Below, piece after piece: positions 1-6,354 of a stretch of DNA of 7,563 nucleotides (positions are counted from its first letter, which is position 1; each line of letters opens with the position of its first letter). Origin of the DNA: Sedimenticola sp. (GTDB lineage Bacteria > Pseudomonadota > Gammaproteobacteria > Chromatiales > Chromatiaceae); NCBI GenBank assembly GCA_030619405.1, contig JAUXBK010000131.1, positions 1 to 7,563 of the forward strand. The letters are read 5' to 3'. The translations under genes were made by a program, and so were the position numbers. Below the pieces are notes generated by a model that was given only the letters and a program-made list of their open reading frames with translations, did not search any database and had not been told where the DNA came from.

Positions 1-89
1 AATCCCCTCTCCCTCAGGGAGACGACTCCATGGATGGAGGAGGTAGAGCGACGCAGGATGCCAAAGCCGAGGGTTAGGGTGAGGGGTTC
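1..89. repeat. Fold-back intergenic repeat, truncated by the window edge
   Basis: The ends are roughly complementary: CCCCTCTCCCT near position 4 faces AGGGTGAGGGG at about 76-86. Inside lie two smaller perfect palindromes, TCCCT-C-AGGGA at 10-20 and CTCCAT-GG-ATGGAG at 26-39. No reading frame here looks coding. From memory, 'ccctctccctcaggga...agggttagggtgagggg' units are common dispersed intergenic repeats in environmental proteobacteria, but other copies cannot be shown from this window. Positions 90-159 hold nothing I can name. Confidence 0.5.
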
Positions 90-219
90 AAAACGGCAGG
101 GGGAGTGAACGGTTACGCCTTAGGCGGTATCCACAGTGCCCTACGGGGGGGATGTCGACTTATGACAGATATTCGTCATGACGATTACTCCGGTTCTCCT
201 CCACCAGACGTTCAGCCTC

Positions 220-765
220 CTAGGGCCGCCGGGCGCAGACCTGATCGAAGAGCGCCTCCAGCCGGGCATCGACACCACGCAGCCGGTCGATCACCAGTCG
301 GGCCCAGTCGAAGTAGGCCTGGCGCCGCTGCAACGACCACCCGGTCGGCGGGGACTCCACAATATCGCGAAGGTTGGCGATCTTGTCCGCCAGCTTGACT
401 CGTTTCGCCTCCACGCTGGCCCGGGCGGCGTTCTCGATCTGCATTCGTTTTCGCTCAGGCTTGATCAGGGCATTGTCATCGGTCACCTCCAGAACGATGT
501 CACAGATCCGCCTTCCGAACAGCGCCTGCAACTCTTCCGGGGTGGTCTCTGTGTCTTCGATGGTATCGTGCAGCAGGGCGGCGCAAAGGGTATCCCTGTC
601 CGTGACACCCGCTTCGTTCACCAGGATATCGGCCAGCGTGATGGGGTGGTTGATATAGGGCGAGGCCTGCTGGTCCTTCCGCCGCTGATCCCGGTGCTTG
701 CCGGCAGCGAACGAGAGTGCCTTCAGGAACAGATTCAGATCCATCACGGTTGCATCGGTCTCCAT
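220..765 (-). CDS. Stand-alone HD-domain (p)ppGpp hydrolase (MESH1/SpoT-like)
   Basis: Predicted cytoplasmic Mn-dependent small alarmone hydrolase that removes the 3'-pyrophosphate of ppGpp/pppGpp. The 181 residues are essentially one HD domain, close in length to animal MESH1. The motifs follow that family: KHRDQRRKD (23-31), PYINHP with metal ligand H40, LLHDTIEDT (65-72) with H66-D67 and the catalytic pair E70-D71, EVTDD (93-97), and KLADKIANLRD (124-134) with the fourth ligand D127. There is no synthetase, TGS or ACT domain, so it is not a full RelA/SpoT. I chose ATG at 765 because AGGAGG (775-770) lies 4 nt upstream. The GTG at 768 would be only 1 nt from that site, and the ATG at 744 is too far. 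The stop is TAG, and the frame stays open for 19 more coding-like codons (see findings). Known MESH1 enzymes can also act on NADPH; whether this one does is unknown. Family assignment is firm, cellular role is inferred. Confidence 0.92.
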   Translation of the reverse strand: METDATVMDLNLFLKALSFAAGKHRDQRRKDQQASPYINHPITLADILVNEAGVTDRDTLCAALLHDTIEDTETTPEELQALFGRRICDIVLEVTDDNALIKPERKRMQIENAARASVEAKRVKLADKIANLRDIVESPPTGWSLQRRQAYFDWARLVIDRLRGVDARLEALFDQVCARRP

Positions 766-831
766 CACGCCTCCTGCTTCTCACCCGGCAGATTAGAAAA
801 AAGTAACCATTCACGGGATCATAAAGACATT

Positions 832-990
832 TAGCCGCGGATTAACGCGGACCAAACACGGATTGATTTGATAATACAAACCTCTTGAACTCTCCTTTTT
901 GAGCGCCGTAGCCTATGAGCTGCTCGATCTCCACCCTAGTACCATAACAACATCCGCGTGTAATCCGCGTCAATCCGCGGCCATTTTTTG
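832..990. repeat. Inverted pair of CGCGGATT-type repeats (small mobile-element-like unit)
   Basis: Two arms point towards each other. The left arm at 835-850 reads CCGCGGATTAACGCGG. The right arm at 965-980 is its reverse complement with 15 of 16 matches. Each arm continues as degenerate 10-11 nt repeats of CGCGGATTRA, extending to about 870 on the left and 952 on the right. The 80-odd bases between the arms contain a decayed coding-like frame on the minus strand. A third, solo copy of the arm lies at 4921-4963, so this is a dispersed family. The structure suggests a non-autonomous or decayed element; no target-site duplication is visible. Confidence 0.6.
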
Positions 991-1003
991 TTCGTGAACG
1001 CAT
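842..1003 (-). pseudogene. Repeat-borne reading frame, possible GxxExxY-family C-terminal remnant
   Basis: An open frame of 53 codons runs on the minus strand from ATG at 1003 to TAA at 842-844. Its first part simply translates the CGCGGATT repeat. From about 934 downwards it reads like protein: VEIEQLIGYGAQKGEFKRFV, then LSNQSVFGPR. The pattern LI-aromatic-GAQK-x-EFKRFVL resembles, from memory, the last strand of GxxExxY proteins (PDDEXK_3, small predicted nuclease-fold proteins), which often end in LINFG...FKR. No ribosome binding site precedes the ATG, the terminator T-run abuts it, and the family's catalytic region is absent. I therefore read it as a deletion remnant and not a gene. The homology is tentative. 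Confidence 0.3.
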
Positions 1004-1005
1004 AC

Positions 1006-1033
1006 AAAAAAAACCCCGCTTCGATCGCGGGGT
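1006..1033 (-). terminator. Rho-independent terminator
   Basis: On the minus strand a 7-bp perfect stem ACCCCGC / GCGGGGT closes a 7-nt loop (GATCGAA) and runs directly into eight T residues (positions 1013-1006). This is a canonical intrinsic terminator. It lies about 140 nt beyond the stop of the small gene at 1174-1377 and probably ends that transcript, and perhaps the whole liv operon transcript. It also insulates the downstream alarmone hydrolase gene. Confidence 0.85.
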
Positions 1034-1173
1034 CCCAAGAGCACAACGTTTCTATTATTAACCGGATTCAATCACTCTGCAGCCGGCTGCCGGATCAGCC
1101 ATGCCATACTGCTCTCCCGTTCACATCGCCGCACAACAATGCTCGACAGGAACTTATAGATTAAAATACTGGA

Positions 1174-1377
1174 TCAGGCCCAGCCGTAGACCACCATCCG
1201 ATAGGAATCCGGGTCTGCTTCCCGCATTCCGGCCAGCGCCTCTCCATAACGTGCCGACAGTACCTCACTCATCTGCTCATCGATCTTTTCCGGGTCTTCG
1301 AAGAACTCCTGATAATCCAATCCTTCCGGATATTCTCTGACCGTCGCTTCCGCCTTTGCACGCTGCAGATCAAACAT
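1174..1377 (-). CDS. Small acidic protein of unknown function (67 aa)
   Basis: I do not recognise this family. The product is 67 residues, strongly acidic (about 16 Asp/Glu against 7 Lys/Arg), without Cys, signal peptide or membrane segment. It starts MFDLQRAKAEATVREYPEGL, has an acidic middle (YQEFFEDPEKIDEQMSEVL), a predicted helix around residues 34-54 and a hydrophobic aromatic tail, MVVYGWA. The start is ATG at 1377, with GGAGGG (1390-1385) placed 7 nt upstream; an in-frame GTG at 1392 overlaps that site and is less likely. It lies 153 nt after the last liv gene in the same direction and ahead of a strong terminator, so it may be read from the liv transcript or from its own promoter. The good ribosome binding site, biased composition and terminator argue that it is a real gene. 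Confidence 0.7.
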   Translation of the reverse strand: MFDLQRAKAEATVREYPEGLDYQEFFEDPEKIDEQMSEVLSARYGEALAGMREADPDSYRMVVYGWA

Positions 1378-1530
1378 GGTTTTGCCCTCCACTGTCGTGA
1401 CTAGAGATAGAGCAATTCATGTGCCATAATTCCCGAATCATATGTCATTCAATGAGTTAGACGGAAAAAGGAATATTCGGACTAAGAATACCCTTCTGGA
1501 GTGTCAATTATCCTGACATCGGACAGGCTC

Positions 1531-2235
1531 CTAGACTCCCAGGTAACGGGATTTTAGTGTCGGATCTCTGACCATTGCCCCGCTGTTGCCTGACCACACC
1601 ACCTGCCCCCGCTCCATGATGTAGTGACGGTCTGCGATCCGCATCAGTGCATCCAGATTCTTGTCGATCACCAGTATCGACTCCCCCCGCGCTTTCAGAA
1701 GCTTCAGGCCATCCCAGATCTCTTCCCTGACTATCGGCGCCAGCCCCTCGGTCGCCTCATCCAGGATCAGTATCTTGGGATTGGTCATCAGCGCCCGGGC
1801 GATGGCCAGCATCTGCTGCTCTCCCCCGGACAGCTGGTTACCGTAGTGATCGAGCCGCTCGGCCAGACGGGGAAAGATAGAGAAGACCCGATCCAGGGTA
1901 TAGGGATCGCGGGTTCCAAAACGGTTGGCGGCGGTGACCAGCAGGTTTTCCAGCAGGGTCAGATTGGGGAAGATTTGGCGGCCCTCCGGGACCAGCCCAA
2001 ATCCCAGGCGGGCGATGGCATAACTGGGCAACCCCTGAATCTCCCTCCCCTCGAATTTGATGCTGCCGCGGGTTGCTGGCGTCATTCCCATGATAGAACG
2101 CACGGTGGTGGTCTTGCCCATGCCGTTGCGTCCCAGCAGGGTGACCACTTCACCTTCGTTCAGTGCCATATCGACACCGAACAGCGCCTGGCTGGAACCG
2201 TAAAAGGTCTCCACACCCCGCAGCAGCAGCTTCAC
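1531..2235 (-). CDS. livF: Branched-chain amino acid-type ABC transporter ATPase LivF
   Basis: This is the second ATP-binding subunit of a HAAT-family importer, acting at the inner face of the membrane with LivG. All ABC landmarks are present in 234 residues: Walker A GRNGMGKT (35-42), the LivF-style LVPEGRQIFP segment at the Q-loop (81-90, Glu84 in place of Gln), signature LSGGEQQ (135-141), Walker B ILILDE (155-160) followed by ATEGLAP. The H-switch position reads DKN (191-193): Lys where LivG has His. LivF proteins commonly lack this His (E. coli has EQN), so the site is the non-canonical half of an asymmetric ATPase pair. The GTG start at 2235 overlaps the livG stop by 4 nt (GTGA), preceded by GGGGGAGGAGA, which indicates translational coupling. 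It is the last gene of the operon; no clear terminator follows directly. Confidence 0.93.
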   Translation of the reverse strand: MKLLLRGVETFYGSSQALFGVDMALNEGEVVTLLGRNGMGKTTTVRSIMGMTPATRGSIKFEGREIQGLPSYAIARLGFGLVPEGRQIFPNLTLLENLLVTAANRFGTRDPYTLDRVFSIFPRLAERLDHYGNQLSGGEQQMLAIARALMTNPKILILDEATEGLAPIVREEIWDGLKLLKARGESILVIDKNLDALMRIADRHYIMERGQVVWSGNSGAMVRDPTLKSRYLGV

Positions 2236-2981
2236 TCTCCTCCCCCGAGGTACGCACGCTGTACATCCGGGTTGGCCCGGATCTCCGATGGGGTTCCGGT
2301 GGCGATCACCTCCCCATAGATCAGCACCGTTATCCGGTCGGCCAGGGCGAAGATCACGTCCATGTCATGCTCCACCAGCAGGATGGAAAGAGTGCCTTTG
2401 AGACTCCGGGTCAGTTCGGACAGTTGGGCCGTGCCCCCAGGCCCCATACCGGCCATCGGCTCATCCAGCAGCAGCAGTTTGGGCCGGCCCGCCAGGGCCA
2501 TGCCCACTTCGAGTTGCCGTTTCTCACCATGGGAGAGACTCAAGGCCAACTCCCCGGCCCTGGCCTCGAGCCCTATCTCTTGCAGCGCGGCATGGGTGGG
2601 ACCTGCCAGCTGGGGATCCCGATCCGCTCTGGCCCAGAAGCGGAAGCTGTGCCCCTGATGCGCCTGGATTGCCAGTGCCAGATTCTGTTGCACGGTCAAT
2701 CGATCAAAGATGGAGCTGATCTGGAACGAGCGGGCCAACCCGAGCCGGGCACGCCGGTGCTCACTGAGCCGGGTGATGTCCCGATTGTCGAACAGGATCG
2801 TGCCACTGTCTGGCACGAGCTCACCGCTGAGCTGATTGATCAGCGTGGTCTTGCCGGCACCGTTCGGCCCGATCAGGGCATGGATCTCACCCTGCCGTAC
2901 AGAAAAGGTGATATCCTTGCTGGCACGCAGTGCGCCAAAGCGCTTGTTCAGACAGGCAACCTGAAGCAGATCCTCACTCAC
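2232..2981 (-). CDS. livG: Branched-chain amino acid-type ABC transporter ATPase LivG
   Basis: First ATP-binding subunit of the importer. From the chosen start the protein has 249 residues, the usual LivG length. Motifs are Walker A GPNGAGKT (38-45), Q-loop ARSFQ (Gln87), signature LSHGEKRQL (149-157; Ser-His-Gly is usual in LivG), Walker B LLLLDE (169-174) with PMAGM, and H-switch VEHDMD with His205. The C-terminal NPDVQRAYLGG is characteristic of LivG. I chose GTG at 2981, which gives the family-like start VSEDLLQVACLNKRFGALRA and has GGAG 8 nt upstream. A longer frame to 3029 would add an unrelated 16-residue leader inside livM. The start overlaps the livM stop by 8 nt and the end overlaps livF by 4 nt, so livM, livG and livF are translationally linked. 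Confidence 0.93.
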   Translation of the reverse strand: MSEDLLQVACLNKRFGALRASKDITFSVRQGEIHALIGPNGAGKTTLINQLSGELVPDSGTILFDNRDITRLSEHRRARLGLARSFQISSIFDRLTVQQNLALAIQAHQGHSFRFWARADRDPQLAGPTHAALQEIGLEARAGELALSLSHGEKRQLEVGMALAGRPKLLLLDEPMAGMGPGGTAQLSELTRSLKGTLSILLVEHDMDVIFALADRITVLIYGEVIATGTPSEIRANPDVQRAYLGGGE

Positions 2982-3969
2982 CCGGCTTTCTCCGACCGAT
3001 GAGCAGCTCATAAAGCCCACCTCGGGCAAACAGCACCACCAGTATCAGGAAAGGACCCATCAGCACCATGGGATACTGGGTGAATGAAGCGAGAATCTCT
3101 TCCATCAGCAACAACACCACGGCTCCGAGAACCGGCCCGAACAGAGTCCCGAGGCCACCGAGCAGGACCATCACCAGTATCTCCCCGGAACGGGTCCAGT
3201 GCATCAGCCCCGGGCTCACGTATTCGCTCTGATTGGCGATCAGCGCCCCCGCCAGGCCGGCGCCCGCACCGGCGATCACGAAGCAGGCGAGCTTGTAGCG
3301 GAAAGTGGGGAAGCCAAGTGCCAGCATCCGCCGTTCATTTTCCCTGATACCCTGAATCACCTGACCGAACCGGGAGTTCACCAGTCGCTGAGAGAGATAG
3401 AGGAACAGCAGCAGAAAACCGAGACAGAAATAGTAGAACTGGGTATCGTCTCCCAGGTCCACTCCCGACAACTGGTTTCTGGCGTAGAGACTCAGGCCAT
3501 CTTCGCCGCCATAGCCCTCCAGAGAGACGAAAAAGAAGAAGAGCATCTGGGCGAACGCCAGGGTGATCATGATGAAGTGCATGCCCCGGGTGCGCAGACT
3601 GAAAAAACCAATGATGGCGGCGAACAGGGCAGAAACGAGCACTGCAGCTGGAAACACGATCAATACACTCTCCGAACCCTCCAGCGTCAGCGGCCAGGTG
3701 AGAAGCGGTACCGATGCATAGCTGTGCCATGCCAGGATTCCCACCACATAGGCACCGATGCCGAAGAAAGCCGCGTGTCCCAGGCTCACCATGCCGCCAT
3801 AACCGATGATCAGATCGAGACTGGCGGCAGCCAGCGCATAGATGAGCAGCCGGCTGAACATCGACACCAGATAGGCGTCACCGAAGAAGCTGCTCACGGG
3901 CGGCAACAGCAACAACAGGAGCAGTCCTGAAAGCAGGAACGAGCGGGTGCGATTGGGATAGGGCAGCAT
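2974..3969 (-). CDS. livM: Branched-chain amino acid-type ABC transporter permease LivM
   Basis: Inner-membrane permease that pairs with LivH. It has 331 residues with about nine hydrophobic segments (roughly 11-29, 36-56, 66-82, 103-124, 128-150, 177-194, 225-246, 263-291, 303-315). Family signatures are IIGYGGMVSLGHAAFFGIGAY (54-74 region), LRTRGMHFIMITLAFAQM (125-142) and the cytoplasmic coupling loop IRENERRMLALGFPTFRYKL (208-227), which contacts the ATPases, then GGLGTLFGPVLGA. The start is ATG at 3969, 5 nt after the livH stop. A frame extending to a GTG at 4020 would encode a Pro/Gly-rich leader inside livH and is unlikely. The ribosome binding site is weak, which suggests coupling to livH translation. 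Confidence 0.93.
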   Translation of the reverse strand: MLPYPNRTRSFLLSGLLLLLLLPPVSSFFGDAYLVSMFSRLLIYALAAASLDLIIGYGGMVSLGHAAFFGIGAYVVGILAWHSYASVPLLTWPLTLEGSESVLIVFPAAVLVSALFAAIIGFFSLRTRGMHFIMITLAFAQMLFFFFVSLEGYGGEDGLSLYARNQLSGVDLGDDTQFYYFCLGFLLLFLYLSQRLVNSRFGQVIQGIRENERRMLALGFPTFRYKLACFVIAGAGAGLAGALIANQSEYVSPGLMHWTRSGEILVMVLLGGLGTLFGPVLGAVVLLLMEEILASFTQYPMVLMGPFLILVVLFARGGLYELLIGRRKPGE

Positions 3970-3974
3970 CTCTG

Positions 3975-4898
3975 TTACTGCACCCCGCCCGGGGGCGGGA
4001 ACAGCCCCCGGGGACGCCACACCAGGACCACGGCCATCAGCAGGTAGACCGACATGGAGGCGATAGATGCCCCCGCCCCGTCCGCGGTTGCCGCCGGAAG
4101 AAACAGCCGAAACAGAACCGACAGGTAGGCCCGCCCCAGGGTATCCACCATCCCTACCAGCAGGGCCGCTGTCAGGGCACCGCGCAGGGAGCCGATGCCA
4201 CCGATCACGATCACCACGAAGGTGAGTATCATGATCCCCTCCCCCATGCCCGCCTCCACCGCCAGGATGGGGCCGGCCATCACCCCGGCAAGCCCGGCCA
4301 GCAGGGTCCCGAGCCCGAACACCAGGGTGTAGAGGATCCGTATGTTCACCCCCAGGGCGGCGACCATCTCCCGGTTACTGGCGCCGGCACGTATCTGCAT
4401 CCCGAGACGGGTACGGGCGAACAGCAGATAGAGAAAGAACCCCACACCGATCCCCATTCCGATGACCGCCAGGCGGTACAGCGGATAGGGCGCCCCGGGA
4501 ATCAGCTCGATGGTCCCGGACAACCAGTCGGGGATATTCATGTACAGGGGCTGCCGACCCCAGATCATGCGGGTCAACTCGTTGAAAAAGAGGATCAGAC
4601 CAAAGGTCGCCAGCACCTGATCCAGGTGATCCCGGCGGTAGAGACGTCGCAGGATCAGCCGCTCGACCAGCATACCGACCAGGGCGGCGACCGGCAGGGC
4701 CGCCAGCAGACCCAGCAGGAAGCTTCCGGTGTACCCGGCCACGGTGGCTGCCACATAGGCCCCGATCATGTAGAAAGAGCCGTGGGCCAGGTTGATCACC
4801 CGCATGATCCCGAACACCAGGGTCAGCCCGGCGGACATGAGAAACAGGGTGACCCCGAGCTGCAGCCCGTTCAACAACTGTTCGATGAGCAGATACAC
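3975..4898 (-). CDS. livH: Branched-chain amino acid-type ABC transporter permease LivH
   Basis: Inner-membrane permease of 307 residues, the standard LivH length. It opens with the typical EQLLNGLQLGVTLFLMSAGL and VFGIMRVINLAHGSFYMIGAY (28-48), then VLATFGLILFFNEL (95-108), the ATPase-coupling loop IRAGASNREMVAALGVN (169-185) and FVVIVIGGIGSLRGALTAALLVG (227-249). It ends in RPRGLFPPPG, the usual LivH tail. The start is GTG at 4898; no alternative ATG or GTG lies upstream before an in-frame stop. No convincing Shine-Dalgarno sequence precedes it, and a CGCGGATT repeat ends about 22 nt upstream. This weak initiation region, together with the hairpin further up, suggests much lower expression than the binding protein. 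Confidence 0.92.
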   Translation of the reverse strand: MYLLIEQLLNGLQLGVTLFLMSAGLTLVFGIMRVINLAHGSFYMIGAYVAATVAGYTGSFLLGLLAALPVAALVGMLVERLILRRLYRRDHLDQVLATFGLILFFNELTRMIWGRQPLYMNIPDWLSGTIELIPGAPYPLYRLAVIGMGIGVGFFLYLLFARTRLGMQIRAGASNREMVAALGVNIRILYTLVFGLGTLLAGLAGVMAGPILAVEAGMGEGIMILTFVVIVIGGIGSLRGALTAALLVGMVDTLGRAYLSVLFRLFLPAATADGAGASIASMSVYLLMAVVLVWRPRGLFPPPGGVQ

Positions 4899-4920
4899 GA
4901 TGGATTGTAAGCGTTTACGG

Positions 4921-4963
4921 AATCAATCCGCGTTAATCCGCGTCAATCCGCGGCCATTTTTTT
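4921..4963 (-). repeat. Solo copy of the CGCGGATT repeat between binding-protein and permease genes
   Basis: Read on the minus strand this is an A-rich lead, GGC, then three tandem 10-nt units: CGCGGATTGA, CGCGGATTAA, CGCGGATTGA. A 29-nt stretch (4934-4962) is identical to 961-989, in the same orientation, about 4 kb away. The opposite arm seen at 835-850 is missing here. The copy sits inside an operon, just upstream of the livH start. The 10-nt period, close to one DNA helical turn, would put each unit on the same face of the helix. Confidence 0.75.
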
Positions 4964-4991
4964 CATAAAGGCACTACGATGGATTCCATGC

Positions 4992-5031
4992 AGAGGCCCG
5001 GGTCCCCTGCGAGGAGGGGTCCCGGGCCTCT
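4992..5031 (-). promoter_or_regulatory. Strong stem-loop between binding-protein gene and livH
   Basis: A perfect 11-bp stem (AGAGGCCCGGG, 4992-5002, with its complement 5021-5031) continues after one T-T mismatch with 5 more pairs (CCCCT 5004-5008 with AGGGG 5015-5019), closing a 6-nt loop. It begins 16 nt beyond the binding-protein stop codon. No T-run follows on either strand, so it is not a standard intrinsic terminator. In other periplasmic binding-protein operons, such as malE-malF, a hairpin in this position protects the 3' end of the upstream message so that binding protein exceeds permease. I infer the same here. It could alternatively be a partial terminator. Confidence 0.75.
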
Positions 5032-5046
5032 ATCAGCCAGGTCGTG

Positions 5047-6213
5047 CTACATCCGGCACTCGGTGACATAGGCGTCCGCGTGGTCGGAGAACACCTTCCC
5101 CTGGGTCTTGTTAGTGAAGGAGCCATCCTCCCTTTTCACCACTTCACGCACATAAATATCCTGCACCGGGTGATGGTTGGGTCCGAAGCTGAACTTGCCA
5201 CGGACCGAAGAGAAATCGGCCGATTCCAGGGCCTTACGGAAGGCGTCCCCCTTTCCAGGATCGCCCCCCGTCGCCTTCAGGGCACTGCCGATCAGGTGGG
5301 CCGCATCATAGCCCTGGCTGGCGTAGAGCGTCGGGGTACGGCCATAGGTCTTGCGGAACGCCGCCACGAAGCGCCTGTTCTCGGGGTTGTCCAGGTCCCA
5401 GTTCCACTGGGAGGTGTTATGTACCCCGACTGCCGCATCGCCAACCGCCTTCAGCAGTCGCTGGTCGAAGGAGAAAGCAGGGCCGAACAGAGGTATCTCC
5501 TGGTTGAGGTTGGCCTGGGCATACTGCTTGATAAAATTGATCCCCATGCCGCCGGGCAGGAAGAAAAAGACTGCATCCGGTTTGGCGGCCCGCAGGCTCG
5601 CCAATTCGGCCGCATAATCGGACTGACCCAGGCGGGTATAGACCTCGCCGGCCACCCGACCCTTGTAGAAGCGCTTGAAGCCTGCCAGCTGGTCCTTGCC
5701 CGAGGGGTAGTTCGGGGCCAGCAGATAGACGTTGTTGTACCCCTTCTCCTGCAGGTACTCCCCCATCGCCTCCGCCAGGTTGTCGTTCTGCCAGGCGACG
5801 TTGAAATAGTTCTTGTCACACTCCTTTCCTGCCAGCCGCGAGGGGCCCGCATTGGGGCTGATGTAGAAGACATCGCCCCGGACCACCTTGGGTACCACCG
5901 CCAGTGCCACGTTGGAAAAGACGATGCCGGTCATAATCTTCACCCCATCACGCTTGATATAGCGATTCGCGATCTGTTTTCCCTTCTCCGGCTTGCGACC
6001 ATCGTCATCCACCAGCAGTTCGACCGATACCCCACCTAGTTTGCCACCGCCTTCATCGATGGCCAGCTGAAAACCATCTCTGATCTCTTCGCCCAGGTAC
6101 CCCGCCTTGGTGGAGAGGGTCGTCACCATTCCGATCTTTACCGGCTCCGTGGCCATCACCGGGGCAGCCAGGAGGCTGGCCGACAAGGCATATGCGGCGA
6201 TTGTCACTTTCAT
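5047..6213 (-). CDS. Periplasmic binding protein of a branched-chain amino acid-type ABC importer (LivK-like)
   Basis: Type I periplasmic binding protein that captures the substrate and delivers it to LivH/LivM. It has 388 residues with a Sec signal peptide and probable cleavage after VMA (residue 21); there is no lipobox. The mature part begins EPVKIGMVTTLSTKAGYLGE (23-42). Ligand-contact regions of the fold are visible around 96-104 (GIVFSNVAL), 117-126 (YISPNAGPSR) and 163-171 (YLLAPNYPS). Two cysteines, C132 and C386, could form a disulfide. The start is ATG at 6213 with GGGAG 7 nt upstream. It heads the importer operon. The substrate is uncertain: the ISPNAGPSRLAGK...NVAWQND and LLAPNYPSGKD patterns recall, from memory, binding proteins placed near aromatic-acid degradation genes as much as true leucine-binding proteins. 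Family is certain, substrate is not. Confidence 0.9.
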   Translation of the reverse strand: MKVTIAAYALSASLLAAPVMATEPVKIGMVTTLSTKAGYLGEEIRDGFQLAIDEGGGKLGGVSVELLVDDDGRKPEKGKQIANRYIKRDGVKIMTGIVFSNVALAVVPKVVRGDVFYISPNAGPSRLAGKECDKNYFNVAWQNDNLAEAMGEYLQEKGYNNVYLLAPNYPSGKDQLAGFKRFYKGRVAGEVYTRLGQSDYAAELASLRAAKPDAVFFFLPGGMGINFIKQYAQANLNQEIPLFGPAFSFDQRLLKAVGDAAVGVHNTSQWNWDLDNPENRRFVAAFRKTYGRTPTLYASQGYDAAHLIGSALKATGGDPGKGDAFRKALESADFSSVRGKFSFGPNHHPVQDIYVREVVKREDGSFTNKTQGKVFSDHADAYVTECRM

Positions 6214-6354
6214 CTGTCATCTCCCAAAGAATTCTATCCAGCCGATTGAGGCGGTATCTTAACGCGCGACGGAGGCGATTGGCGATTCCTGTTATTTCCA
6301 CCTTGCAATACGGCACCATCTTGACCCCGGACCTGTTCCAGTCGAAGATGGGCC

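Noticed and set aside
178..834. 218-codon plus-strand frame opposite the HD hydrolase
   Set aside because: The minus strand carries the complete HD-domain motif series and a strong ribosome binding site; this frame has neither.
1075..1176. Possible TGA read-through or selenocysteine extension of the 67-aa protein
   Set aside because: The 33 open codons after TGA are within chance expectation, the peptide is not protein-like in its first half, and no selenocysteine element was evident.
1480..1530. TTGACA on the minus strand at about 1507 as a promoter for the 67-aa gene
   Set aside because: The hexamer is perfect, but the position 17 nt downstream reads TAGTCC, a poor -10; TATTCT is only 11 nt away.
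1505..1530. CCTG...CAGG inverted repeat after livF as an intrinsic terminator
   Set aside because: Only a 4-bp stem with an 8-nt loop and no T-run.
2163..3002. Long plus-strand frame opposite livG/livF
   Set aside because: Antisense to ABC ATPase motifs that are fully conserved on the minus strand; its composition follows from high-GC complementarity.
4921..4963. Tandem 10-nt units as a CRISPR-like array
   Set aside because: Units are contiguous with no spacers and far too short for CRISPR repeats.
5044..6039. Long open frame on the plus strand opposite the binding-protein gene
   Set aside because: It is the antisense shadow of a clearly coding gene with signal peptide and conserved motifs, and its translation has no recognisable family features.
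6214..6354. TAGAAT (6236-6231) and TAAGAT (6261-6256) as -10 boxes of the importer promoter
   Set aside because: The first would start transcription inside the ribosome binding site. The second has no acceptable -35 at 16-18 nt. No sigma-54 GG/GC pair was found either.
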